NCBI GenBank assembly: GCA_035294265.1
Contig: DATGLK010000016.1
Location: 1 to 51,318 of the forward strand
DNA length: 51,318 nucleotides
Source of the DNA: Candidatus Binataceae bacterium
GTDB lineage: Bacteria; Desulfobacterota; Binatia; Binatales; Binataceae
Direction of reading: 5' to 3'
Below the pieces are notes generated by a model, which saw only the letters and a program-made list of their open reading frames with translations, was not told the origin of the DNA and did no database searches. Below, piece by piece: positions 19,211 through 26,539 of the stretch (positions within the stretch are counted from its first letter, which is position 1; every line of letters starts with the position of its first letter). The translations under genes and the position numbers were made by a program.

Positions 19211-20269
19211 ATGTTCATGCGCAACGCGTGGTACGCAGCGGCTTGGAGCTGGGAAGTAAGCCGCAACCTGCTGGCGCGGCGCATCTGCGATCGCCCGCTG
19301 GTCTTGTATCGGCGCGAAAATGGCAGCCCGGTGGCGCTAGAGGATCTATGCTGCCATCGCCTGTTGCCACTCTCTCACGGCCGGCTGGAGGGCGATCGCT
19401 TGGTTTGCGGCTATCATGGCCTGACCTTCGACCCCAATGGGCAATGCGTCCACATGCCCAGTCTGCAGCAGCCCAACGCCCGCACGCGCGTGGCCAGCTT
19501 TCCACTGTTCGAGCGGCATCGCCTGATCTGGGTCTGGATCGGCGAGCCGGCGCAGGCCGATCCGGCGCAAATACCCGATCTGCACTGGAACGATGACCCC
19601 AACTGGGCCTTCGCCGGAGATCTGTTGCCAATGGCCTGCGATTACCGGCTGGTGATCGACAACCTGCTCGATCTGACCCACGAGACCTACGTCCATCCCA
19701 CCTCGCTGGGAAACGAGGCCATTCCCGCCGCCCCAATCGAAACCGCAGCCGTCGATGGTGGCGTCACTGTGACGCGTTGGATTCTGGATCATGCGCCAGC
19801 CCCGTTCTGGCGCCAGATGATCGCGCGCGCTCGCGGCTGGCAGGGACGCTGCGACCGCTGGCAGGTGGTCAAGTTCGTGCCGCCCAGCAATTGCGTGCTG
19901 CACGTGGGAGTGGCCGAGGCCAACAGCGGTGCGCGCCAGGGCGACTTCAGCCGCGCAGTAAGCCTGATGCAGCTCAATTCGCTAACCCCCGCCACTCCTA
20001 CCACGAGCTGGTATTTCTGGTCGGCGACGCGCAACTTTCTGCTTGACGATCAGGAGCTGACCCGGGAGCTGCACGACGCTTCGGAGCGCATCTTCGGCGA
20101 GGACAAGGCGGTGATCGAGGCTCAGCAGCAGGCGATGATCGACAATCCCAACGCCGCCACCGTCAATATCTCGCTGGACGCGGGATCGGTGCTGATGCGC
20201 CGGCTAATTGCCCAGCGCGCCAAACCAGCCGCCGCTCGCCGGCGAGCCGCTTCTCGCACTCGCGCCTGA
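19211..20269 (+). CDS. VanA-like Rieske 2Fe-2S oxygenase
   Basis: 352 residues, the usual length of the vanillate O-demethylase oxygenase group. The N-terminus MFMRNAWYAAAWSWEV and the Rieske motif C47-C-H49 ... C66-x2-H69 (CGYHGLTFDPNGQCVHMP) match that group. The iron site is N151-x2-D154-x2-H157-x4-H162 (IDNLLDLTHETYVHPTSLG). These enzymes O- or N-demethylate or hydroxylate aromatic substrates and need a VanB-type reductase, which is absent here. GGGAGAG precedes the ATG. The C-terminal tail is rich in Arg and Ala. The downstream gene encodes a probable diiron oxidase 98 bases away. The substrate is unknown. Confidence 0.92.
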   Translation: MFMRNAWYAAAWSWEVSRNLLARRICDRPLVLYRRENGSPVALEDLCCHRLLPLSHGRLEGDRLVCGYHGLTFDPNGQCVHMPSLQQPNARTRVASFPLFERHRLIWVWIGEPAQADPAQIPDLHWNDDPNWAFAGDLLPMACDYRLVIDNLLDLTHETYVHPTSLGNEAIPAAPIETAAVDGGVTVTRWILDHAPAPFWRQMIARARGWQGRCDRWQVVKFVPPSNCVLHVGVAEANSGARQGDFSRAVSLMQLNSLTPATPTTSWYFWSATRNFLLDDQELTRELHDASERIFGEDKAVIEAQQQAMIDNPNAATVNISLDAGSVLMRRLIAQRAKPAAARRRAASRTRA

Positions 20270-20367
20270 TCCAATCGCCGCCCGATCGATCGGCGCGCGA
20301 ATTGTGCTATGGAAGACTGTATTCACCCGCCGGCCTGCCCGCGCCGGCGCAGCGTGGGAGGTTCGTA

Positions 20368-21114
20368 ATGTCAGACAAGGCGAAAATCGTCGAGGAAGTC
20401 ATCGCGCTGCGCGAGCGCTGGCACACCAAGCGCCATCCTCTGTTTCAAGACATGGCCCAAGGCAAGGCGCCGCTGCGCGCGCTGGGTTTGTACATGGCTG
20501 GCCATTACCGCTTCGTCTCCTACGCCCTGCCCTCGATGGGCTTGCTCTATTCGCGGGCGCCGTTGGACGTGCGCAAGGCGGTGGCCAGCAATCTTTCCGA
20601 AGAGGAGGGGCTGTTGGCGATCCCGCGCCCCGGGCATAAACCCCACGATCACAACGAGATGATCTTCGCTTTCTGCAAGGCCGCAGGCTTTTCGCGCGAC
20701 CAAGTCGAACACCTGAAGCTTACTCCGGCTTGGTGGGCCCGCGCGCTGCACTACGCCCATGTCTTGCGAGTGGAATCGATGGGCGTGACCCTGGCGATGC
20801 AATCCACCCAAGAGGGGCAGCAGGTCGCGCTCAATCGCGAGATCACTCTGCCCGCCTTTCAGAAATATTACGGCTACACCCTGGAATCGCCCGAAATCGC
20901 CTTCTTCGTCGAGCATGCCGAGGCCGACGAGGAACACAGCCGCCGCCAACTCGAGCTGTGCACCAAATATATTGACCCCGCCGAGCGCGACCATCTGCTG
21001 GAGGTATGCGAGACCGCGGTGCGCCTGCGCTGGGCCTCGATCTCCGAAGTCTATCGCAGCGAAGTGCTCAGGGAGCCCGACATCCTGCCGCCGGGCCTAC
21101 CCGCCGCGGCCTGA
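20368..21114 (+). CDS. heme-oxygenase-fold diiron oxidase-like protein (PqqC/TenA/CADD superfamily)
   Basis: 248 residues, all helical. HRFVSYALPSMG and a C-terminal helix with H183-x3-D187-x2-H190 (EHAEADEEHSRRQLEL) match the H-D-H metal ligand spacing known for CADD/UndA-type heme-oxygenase-like diiron oxidases; E136 (RVESMG) and the EEEG/HDH segment (78-95) could supply the others. PqqC is the closest textbook relative in length but uses no metal. Reactions in this fold include fatty acid decarboxylation to alkenes, pABA formation and N-oxygenation. I chose ATG 20368 with GGGAGG upstream over an in-frame start 66 bases earlier. Its pairing with the Rieske gene suggests a common pathway; this is inference. 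Confidence 0.8.
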   Translation: MSDKAKIVEEVIALRERWHTKRHPLFQDMAQGKAPLRALGLYMAGHYRFVSYALPSMGLLYSRAPLDVRKAVASNLSEEEGLLAIPRPGHKPHDHNEMIFAFCKAAGFSRDQVEHLKLTPAWWARALHYAHVLRVESMGVTLAMQSTQEGQQVALNREITLPAFQKYYGYTLESPEIAFFVEHAEADEEHSRRQLELCTKYIDPAERDHLLEVCETAVRLRWASISEVYRSEVLREPDILPPGLPAAA

Positions 21115-21126
21115 AGTCACCTCGGC

Positions 21127-21158
21127 GGGTAGGGCGAGCGGCTACGCCCGCCCTACCC
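21127..21158 (+). terminator. G+C-rich hairpin after the diiron-oxidase gene
   Basis: GGGTAGGGCG (21127-21136) pairs perfectly with CGCCCTACCC (21149-21158) across a 12-base loop, 12 bases after the stop codon and followed by AAAAAG. It can serve as a terminator. The sequence also looks like a dispersed G+C-rich palindromic repeat, which I cannot check. Confidence 0.55.
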
Positions 21159-21180
21159 AAAAAGCCCGGCTGGCGACTAA

Positions 21181-21576
21181 AGGATCGCAAGCGCGTGGCC
21201 GCTTACCAGGCCGCGCGCGAGAACGATCACCCGATGGGCACGGCCAAGGTGGCGGGGCCTGGCGGCGTTCGGGCTGGTCCTACTGATTGTTTCTGGCACC
21301 CGGCGCTGGCTGCCCGCGATGGTCCTGCTCGCTGCCTTGGTCGCACAAAGCGGTTGCTGCAGCTCATCATCCTCCAAGCCGAGCCTAACTCCGGTTTCCA
21401 TCTCAACCGCGAGTGCTACTTCAACCTCGATTGTAACAGCGAGTTTGACTCATAACCCCACTCCGATCGGCACATCGTCGTAGGCCGTGACTCAGGTTTG
21501 GATCGCGGCCAGCAGCCAACCCCTGCAGGTCTCGGGACTGCCCGGCAACCTAGGGACGCTCGCGCTCAATCCGTAG
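21181..21576 (+). pseudogene. possible decayed C-terminus of an Ig-like-domain protein
   Basis: An open stretch without a convincing start reads a hydrophobic segment (GLAAFGLVLLIVSGTRRW, then AMVLLAALVAQSGCC), a Ser run, and STSIVTASLTHNPTPIGTSS. It is interrupted by TAG at 21481-21483, then continues in the same frame with AVTQVWIAASSQPLQVSG to TAG at 21574. The Thr/Ser-rich motif with NPTPIGTS looks like repeats of bacterial Ig-like (Big_3-type) domains. I read it as a relic, but chance cannot be excluded. The rest of 21115-21659 holds a hairpin and no intact gene. Confidence 0.25.
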
Positions 21577-21659
21577 GTTCAAGCAAATCCTGGTCAACCG
21601 GCAATACCGTCCAGCCGGGAGTATTGCCATTCGCCCTAGCTTTAGGTTGGCTCTTTATT

Positions 21660-22034
21660 ATGTCGCATTTCATTGGTTGGACCATCTGGATGCTTCTTTG
21701 CGCGGCCTGCGTGACGAGCCCGGCCATCGTCCGAGCCGACCAGACCGCATCCTCCGCCATCGGCTCGATTCGGGGACGCCTGGTGGTAATTCCCGGAGCT
21801 AACGGGGAGTCGGCGCAACCGCGGGGCGTGCCTGCGGCGCAGATACGTCTGGCCAATTCCAGCAACGGGAAGATAGTCGCGCAAACGGTGACCGCCAAGG
21901 ACGGGTCGTTCAGCTTCAGCGCTGTGCCAGGCACTTACCAGGTGCTTGGTCCCAGAGCCAAAGCATTCGCACGAGTAGTCAGCGGTCAAACGACCACGGT
22001 GGAATTGCGGCAATTCATGTTTGAAGTTCGCTGA
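21660..22034 (+). CDS. small secreted protein with CnaB/carboxypeptidase-regulatory-like domain
   Basis: 124 residues. The signal peptide begins at MSHFIGWTIWMLLCAACVTSPAIVRA. The mature part has IRGRLVVIPG..., VPAAQIRLANSSNGKIVAQTVTAKDGSFSFSAVPGTYQVLG and a closing TTTVELRQF, the pattern of a single carboxypeptidase-regulatory-like/CnaB beta-sandwich (a small ligand- or peptidoglycan-associated module). ATG 21660 is chosen because it opens the signal peptide; upstream in-frame sequence looks non-coding. The ribosome binding site is weak. No catalytic domain accompanies it. Confidence 0.7.
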   Translation: MSHFIGWTIWMLLCAACVTSPAIVRADQTASSAIGSIRGRLVVIPGANGESAQPRGVPAAQIRLANSSNGKIVAQTVTAKDGSFSFSAVPGTYQVLGPRAKAFARVVSGQTTTVELRQFMFEVR

Positions 22035-22137
22035 AGAAGTAGCCGTGGTGCTTGCTGACTTTTACCCTAGCCGCGCTGGCGACGGCCATTGCGCGATCCC
22101 GTCGGTGCGACGATTGGAATATTGGGTTCGCGCCACC

Positions 22138-22938
22138 CTATCCGACCTTAAGCAACCGACCCCCGTCCACCGGCAGCGCGGCTCCGGTGATAAAGCCGGC
22201 TTCGTCGGAGGCAAGAAAAAGCGCCGCATTGGCGACGTCCCATGCGCTGCCCATGCGAGCACCTAAAGGAACTCGCGCATTGCGCATCGCGACTACTTCC
22301 GCCCGACTTTTGCCCCACACCCGGGCGCGGGTGTCGACCGCCATCGGCGTGTCGATCAGTCCGGGTAAAATCACGTTGACGCGGATGCCGAATTCGGCGT
22401 TTTGAATCGCCAGTTGCTGGGTGAAAGCGATCAGCGCGGCCTTGGTCGCCTTGTAACCGACCGTGGGGTAATCCTCATAAGCTGCGGTAGAGGAAATATT
22501 GATAATCACGCCGCCACGCTGCCGGCGCATGATCGGCAGAGCATGCTTGCACGCCATGATTGCGCCACGCAGGTTGATCGCGCAGATTCGGTCGAAGATC
22601 TCCTCGCTAATCTCCGTCACCGGCGCGTCGCCCGCAGCCAGACTCACGCCGACGTTGTTGTGCAGGATGTCGAGTCGGCCCCAGCGTTCGAGCGCGGCAT
22701 TCACAGCCGCCGCCAGCGTAGCCTCACGCGTGACGTCGGCCTGGAACGGAACGCATTCACCGCCCGCCTCGATCGCCATCTCGGCACTTGCGGCAGCCGA
22801 GATCAGGTCCCGATCGACGGCGAGAATTTTCGCCCCTTCCTGCGCAAAGCGCAGCACCGTGGCGCGCCCATTGCCGATTCCTTCACCTGGACTCTGACCA
22901 GCACCAACGATCACTGCCACTTTGCCCTCAAGGCGCAT
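22138..22938 (-). CDS. short-chain dehydrogenase/reductase
   Basis: 266 residues, classical SDR length. The nucleotide site is GAGQSPGEGIG (12-22), longer than the usual TGxxxGIG; it continues with NNVG (94-97) and the catalytic S149/S150, Y162 and K166 (YKATK). The C-terminus GAALPVDGGRLLKVG is typical. It would oxidise or reduce an alcohol/ketone with NAD(P). ATG 22938 is chosen over GTG 22950 because GGGTGGAAG sits just before it and MRLEGKVAVI is the family start. It stands alone on the minus strand after a 100-base gap from the CnaB-like gene; the substrate is unknown. Confidence 0.93.
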   Translation of the reverse strand: MRLEGKVAVIVGAGQSPGEGIGNGRATVLRFAQEGAKILAVDRDLISAAASAEMAIEAGGECVPFQADVTREATLAAAVNAALERWGRLDILHNNVGVSLAAGDAPVTEISEEIFDRICAINLRGAIMACKHALPIMRRQRGGVIINISSTAAYEDYPTVGYKATKAALIAFTQQLAIQNAEFGIRVNVILPGLIDTPMAVDTRARVWGKSRAEVVAMRNARVPLGARMGSAWDVANAALFLASDEAGFITGAALPVDGGRLLKVG

Positions 22939-23311
22939 GGGAACTTCCACCCTTTCAGAGATAATGGACCAAGGTTTTCAACTTCCCGCCGACAACTCAA
23001 GCACGGGTCTTGGGTGCTCCAGCGTCGGATTGCTCGCTGGCGTCTCCAAAATAAGTGGAGAGTTTCGGGGTCGCAGAAACGCTACCGGCTTGGGCCTAGC
23101 GGTGCCGCCGTACCCGCCCATCGTTTGCGCGGGCCGGGCCGCCCGGCACCACTGCGACTTAGCAACCTGTCCGAGATCCTTCGACTGCGCTCGCCTCCGC
23201 TCGCTTCGCTCAGGATGACATCCTGGCAGCTGGCCGCGTCAAATACTTAAGAAACGCGGCGCTAGCGCGTAAGCTTGACACAGCTTTGCCGCTCAGGCAG
23301 CCGCCAGGCCG
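22939..23311. other. intergenic region upstream of the SDR gene
   Basis: About 370 bases between the SDR start and the end of the PagL-like gene. It contains a palindromic dispersed-repeat candidate (listed separately) and the SDR promoter region. No gene is seen; small open frames here lack coding signals. Confidence 0.45.
23174..23220. repeat. REP-like palindromic element
   Basis: ATCCTTCGACTGCGCTCGCC... followed by GCTCGCTTCGCTCAGGAT. The ATCCT and AGGAT ends are inverted, and the inside is built of TCG/GCTCGC units. I recognise this TCCTTCGACT...CGCTCAGGATGACA pattern as a common dispersed palindrome in many bacterial and metagenome-assembled genomes. Only one copy is visible in this window. 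Confidence 0.5.
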
Positions 23312-24001
23312 CTACTTGAATAGGAAGGTATAGCCGAGAACGCCGCCCCAAGGAGTGTTGAGTGAGTAGTTGTGATAGGTGCCATTGAGCATCGCGTTGG
23401 AGAAATGCTCCGCCTGCAAGCCCAGATAGACGAGTTGGCGAGGGGTTACAAAATAAGAAGCGCCGGCTTCGCCTTGAATCGTGGCTAGAAACGGACCGGT
23501 CAGACGAGTGCCCCCGGTCTCGGTGCCCAGATCGAGGTCTGAGCCACCGGGGATCGCCGCACCACCAATCCAGGGCACGATGCGATAAAAGCTCATGCCA
23601 GTAAAATAGTAATGGCCCGCCACGCCCAAACCGGCGAAATTCTGTCCCTTGTTGCGAAAATGCGCAAACATCGGCTCGGCACCCAACTCAAATGCACCGC
23701 CTAGGTACTTCAAATATTTGTGCCGGCGCAGGTCGAAGTTGCCAAAGGGGAACAACGAGATTCGCCCGGCCAGATTCCAGGCCTGGATGCCATCCCCGGG
23801 TAGTCGGCTGCCGTAATGGGCTAGCGCGCCCTCCACCGAAATCGCCTTGGTCCAGGGCGCGAAGACTTCATCCCAGTTGAGCGGGGTGGTGTCGAAGGCC
23901 CAGACCGGCGCGCCCGCCGCCAGCACCATCACCAGCGCCGGCATCATGATCGCCGTCTTCGCAACCCGTCGCATCCAGTTTGCCGCCACCCTACAGCTCA
24001 T
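23312..24001 (-). CDS. PagL-like lipid A deacylase family protein (acyloxyacyl hydrolase-like)
   Basis: 229 residues with an N-terminal signal peptide (AKTAIMMPALVMVLAAGAPVWA) and an amphipathic beta-strand body ending in Phe (GYTFLFK), typical of an outer-membrane barrel. The segment EHFSNAMLNGTYHNYSLNTP carries the H-x-S-N-A catalytic signature of PagL, which removes a lipid A acyl chain. The acidic third residue expected about 14 positions after the His is not obvious, so activity is uncertain. ATG 24001 has GGGAGA upstream. It lies between the SDR and Mug genes, same strand. Confidence 0.62.
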   Translation of the reverse strand: MSCRVAANWMRRVAKTAIMMPALVMVLAAGAPVWAFDTTPLNWDEVFAPWTKAISVEGALAHYGSRLPGDGIQAWNLAGRISLFPFGNFDLRRHKYLKYLGGAFELGAEPMFAHFRNKGQNFAGLGVAGHYYFTGMSFYRIVPWIGGAAIPGGSDLDLGTETGGTRLTGPFLATIQGEAGASYFVTPRQLVYLGLQAEHFSNAMLNGTYHNYSLNTPWGGVLGYTFLFK

Positions 24002-24095
24002 GATGCTGATCTCCCATGGCTTAAAGCCCAGGATAATTTTGGAGAATCGGGATCACTGTGCCCGATGTTGCTAACGTTGATAGCGAACTTTCCCT

Positions 24096-24109
24096 GCCCT
24101 CGCGAGGGC
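24096..24109 (-). terminator. 14-base perfect palindrome after the mug gene
   Basis: GCCCTCGCGAGGGC is its own reverse complement and could form a 5-bp stem with a CGCG loop, 7 bases beyond the mug stop codon. It may be a weak terminator or a protein-binding site; no T-run follows. Confidence 0.35.
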
Positions 24110-24116
24110 TCAAGCG

Positions 24117-24692
24117 TCAAAGCGGCTCCGCGGCGAGCAGTTCGGCCAGGCGCCTGAACCATCGCAACTTGTCCTCGAAGCCGGGAAAGCTGGCGTTGCG
24201 CCCGCTGGGGTTGGGCAGAACAAAAACTCGCGCGCCGGCGATCCGCTCCTCTTTAAGCCCGGCTCCGCCGCTGCGGCTCTTGCCGAAGAATTGCTGGTAG
24301 GCGCTCAAGCCAACAAAGACCACGAACTTGGGTTTGAGCCGCTCGATCTTGCTCCGCAGCTGCCGCTTGCCCTCCTCGAACTCGTCGCGCCGCAGTTCCG
24401 CGGCGCTGGCCGAGGCGCGCGCGCAAAGATTGGTCAGGGCCAAGCCAAACTCAGACAGACGCTGATCCTCGGCGCAGGTCAGCGCGATCGGCACCAGGCC
24501 GCTTGCATGCAGCAGGCGCCAAAACGGATTGCCGGGCCCGGCAAAATGATGGCCCAGCCGCTCGGAATGCAAGCTAGGGTTGATTCCAACCAAAAGCACC
24601 ACGGGATTGGCGCCTATCACATCGCGCAGCATGTGCGCCGGCCTCGACCGGAGAACGAATGCCCCATGGGCGATCCTTGCCGCTCGCGTCAC
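24117..24692 (-). CDS. mug: mismatch-specific G/T-U DNA glycosylase, Mug/TDG family
   Basis: 191 residues. The first active-site motif GINPSLHSERLGHHFAGPGNPFW (36-58) and the second, NPSGRNASFP (161-170), are those of the Mug/TDG branch of uracil-DNA glycosylases, which excise U or T opposite G. The frame opens with GTG 24692, whose last bases overlap the emrA stop as GTGA (24689-24692); an alternative ATG at 24632 (MLRDVIGANP) has GAGG upstream and also gives a good family N-terminus. The coupling to an efflux gene is probably just gene packing. Confidence 0.93.
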   Translation of the reverse strand: MTRAARIAHGAFVLRSRPAHMLRDVIGANPVVLLVGINPSLHSERLGHHFAGPGNPFWRLLHASGLVPIALTCAEDQRLSEFGLALTNLCARASASAAELRRDEFEEGKRQLRSKIERLKPKFVVFVGLSAYQQFFGKSRSGGAGLKEERIAGARVFVLPNPSGRNASFPGFEDKLRWFRRLAELLAAEPL

Positions 24693-25810
24693 CGCGCCAG
24701 CGCCGTGCTGTCCTGATTGCGCTGCGGATCGCGCGCCGCCAAAACGCCTTGGTCCTCCTGCCCCTGCGAGGCCAGCACCGAGCCGTGCCGGTCGCTGACA
24801 TCGATGGAAACGTCCATCGAAAGCCCGATTCGCAACGGCATCCGGGCCGGAGGCGGGCCGTCCAGCACGATCTTGACCGGGACCCGCTGAACCACCTTAA
24901 CCCAGTTGCCGGTGGCGTTTTCGGGCGGCAGTAGGGCAAAGGCCGAACCGGTGCCCATTCCAATCGAATCGACGTGAGCACGATATACGTAGCCCGGATA
25001 GGCATCAGCGCTCATCGTCACCGGCTGCCCGACCCGGACATCACGCAATTGGGTTTCCTTGAAGTTGGCGGTAACGTAAAGCCGCGCCGGAGGCGGCACC
25101 AGAGTCATCAAGGGTTCCCCCGCCTGCACGCGGTCGCCCAATGCGATGTGCTTATTAGTCACGATCCCGTCAAGCGGAGCGCGAATTACGGTGTAGCTGA
25201 GTTGCAAGCGGGCGGCATCCAAGGCGGCCTGCGCCTGGTGGACGATCGGCCGATCGTAACGATCGTGATCCTCGGCCGACGCGCCCAGGGAGGCGCGCGC
25301 CTGTTCCAGCGCATGCTCGGCCAGTCCCCGCTCGGCCTGCGCGGAACGATAGGCGGTAGCGGCCTGATCCAGCTTCTCCTGGGCAATTACTCCTAGCACT
25401 CGCAAGCTCTTGGCGCGGTCGTAGTCCAGCTTGGCCTGGCGCAACTCGGCCTGGGTCAGCGCCAGCGCCGATTGCGCCGATTGATAGCCGGCATACAGGC
25501 TGTCGACGCTCTGGCGCGCCCGCTCCAACTGGGCCTGCGCCTGTTCCAGCGCGACCTGGTAATCGCGCGGGTCCAAGCGCGCCAGCACCTGGCCACGTTT
25601 GACCGACCAGTTGCTTTTAACCCCGACTGCCACCACCGTGCCCGCTACTCGCGCGGCAATCGTAGCCGAGGTTCCGTCCACATAGGCGTCGTCGGTGGAG
25701 ACGTGGCTTGCCAGATAGCGATAATAGGGCCACCCAAAGAGCGCGCCCGCGGTCACGATAACCGGGACCAGCGCAATCACCACTAAGCGACGCAGAAAAT
25801 TCCTGTTCAT
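24689..25810 (-). CDS. emrA: EmrA/HlyD-type membrane fusion protein
   Basis: 373 residues. One N-terminal transmembrane helix (LVVIALVPVIVTAGALFGWPYY), the STDDAYVDGTSATIAARVAGTVVAVGV lipoyl half, a long coiled coil rich in Ala/Gln/Leu (about residues 88-195), then a second lipoyl half (IRAPLDGIVTNKHIALGDRVQAGE) and a beta-barrel. It links an inner-membrane drug exporter to an outer-membrane channel. Start ATG 25810 overlaps the tetR stop as ATGA. The matching EmrB permease is divergently encoded across the operator, and no TolC is next to it; the TolC at 47.3 kb could serve. Confidence 0.95.
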   Translation of the reverse strand: MNRNFLRRLVVIALVPVIVTAGALFGWPYYRYLASHVSTDDAYVDGTSATIAARVAGTVVAVGVKSNWSVKRGQVLARLDPRDYQVALEQAQAQLERARQSVDSLYAGYQSAQSALALTQAELRQAKLDYDRAKSLRVLGVIAQEKLDQAATAYRSAQAERGLAEHALEQARASLGASAEDHDRYDRPIVHQAQAALDAARLQLSYTVIRAPLDGIVTNKHIALGDRVQAGEPLMTLVPPPARLYVTANFKETQLRDVRVGQPVTMSADAYPGYVYRAHVDSIGMGTGSAFALLPPENATGNWVKVVQRVPVKIVLDGPPPARMPLRIGLSMDVSIDVSDRHGSVLASQGQEDQGVLAARDPQRNQDSTALAR

Positions 25811-26451
25811 TGGTGTTTTCCGGGCGCCTGGCTCTCCCGCGCCGCGGCGCCATCAAGAAAAATGGTCGCAACCATCTGCTCGATCGTCTCGTCAGATGGT
25901 CCTTCGTCCCCCTCCCCCAAGAACTCCTGCGACTGGATGAGGTACCACAACATCCCGAATAGACATTGCGAGGCCACCATCGGGTCGCCTCGGCGTAGCT
26001 CACCGCGATCCATCCAGTGGCCCAGGCATTCGGCCAGGGCGCGCAAAGCGGGCAAGCGCACCTGCTCCAGATAAAGCCGGGCACGATCGGGCCGGCTCAA
26101 AATTTCGCGCACTACCAGACGAGTAATCGGCTTGCGCTCCTTGAGCGTGCGCCACAGCGTAAGAACCAGCTTGGGAATCGCCGTCCGGGCCGGTAGATAG
26201 CGCAAGGAAGCTAGCAATTCCGTACCGCCAGGAAGCAGCAGGTTGCCCCGGAGCAGTTGCTCCAAAAGCGCGTCTTTACTTGGAAAATACAAATAAAGAC
26301 TGCCTTTGGCGAGATTAGCCTCGGCCGCGACCTCCTCCATGGTGGTTTCGGCGAAGCCCTTGCGGGCGAACAGCAGCAAGGCGGCGTGGAGGATCTGCTC
26401 ACAACGCGCTTCGGTATGTTGCTCGCGCTTATCGGCGGCGATTCGCGGCAT
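25807..26451 (-). CDS. TetR/AcrR-family repressor
   Basis: 214 residues. The N-terminal HTH (RCEQILHAALLLFARKGFAETTMEEVAAEANLAKGSLYLYFPSKDALLEQLL, about 17-68) is textbook TetR; the C-terminal helical domain would bind an inducer. The start codon lies 3 bases from a 32-bp palindrome, so it almost surely represses itself, emrA and the divergent emrB. No Shine-Dalgarno sequence is visible before the ATG, and a TATTATC lies only a few bases upstream, so the mRNA may be nearly leaderless. It overlaps emrA by 4 bases. Confidence 0.95.
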   Translation of the reverse strand: MPRIAADKREQHTEARCEQILHAALLLFARKGFAETTMEEVAAEANLAKGSLYLYFPSKDALLEQLLRGNLLLPGGTELLASLRYLPARTAIPKLVLTLWRTLKERKPITRLVVREILSRPDRARLYLEQVRLPALRALAECLGHWMDRGELRRGDPMVASQCLFGMLWYLIQSQEFLGEGDEGPSDETIEQMVATIFLDGAAARESQAPGKHQ

Positions 26452-26454
26452 GGC

Positions 26455-26486
26455 TTGATAATAACTGACTGGTCAGTCATTATCAA
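26455..26486. promoter_or_regulatory. 32-bp palindromic operator for the TetR-type repressor
   Basis: The left half TTGATAATAACTGACT (26455-26470) and the right half GGTCAGTCATTATCAA (26471-26486) are inverted repeats matching at 28 of 32 positions. The core ACTGAC..GTCAGT resembles TetR/AcrR operators. It occupies the short space between tetR (starts 26451, minus) and emrB (plus), so one site can control both promoters. Confidence 0.88.
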
Positions 26487-26539
26487 TAGACCGGCTCCGC
26501 TTCCGCCTTTCAGTTCCAGGAGCAACAAGGTTGTTCTCG

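Noticed and set aside
20302-20367. Upstream in-frame start for the diiron-oxidase gene
   Set aside because: GGGAGG and the natural N-terminus MSDKAKIVEE favour ATG 20368; the extension is low-complexity.
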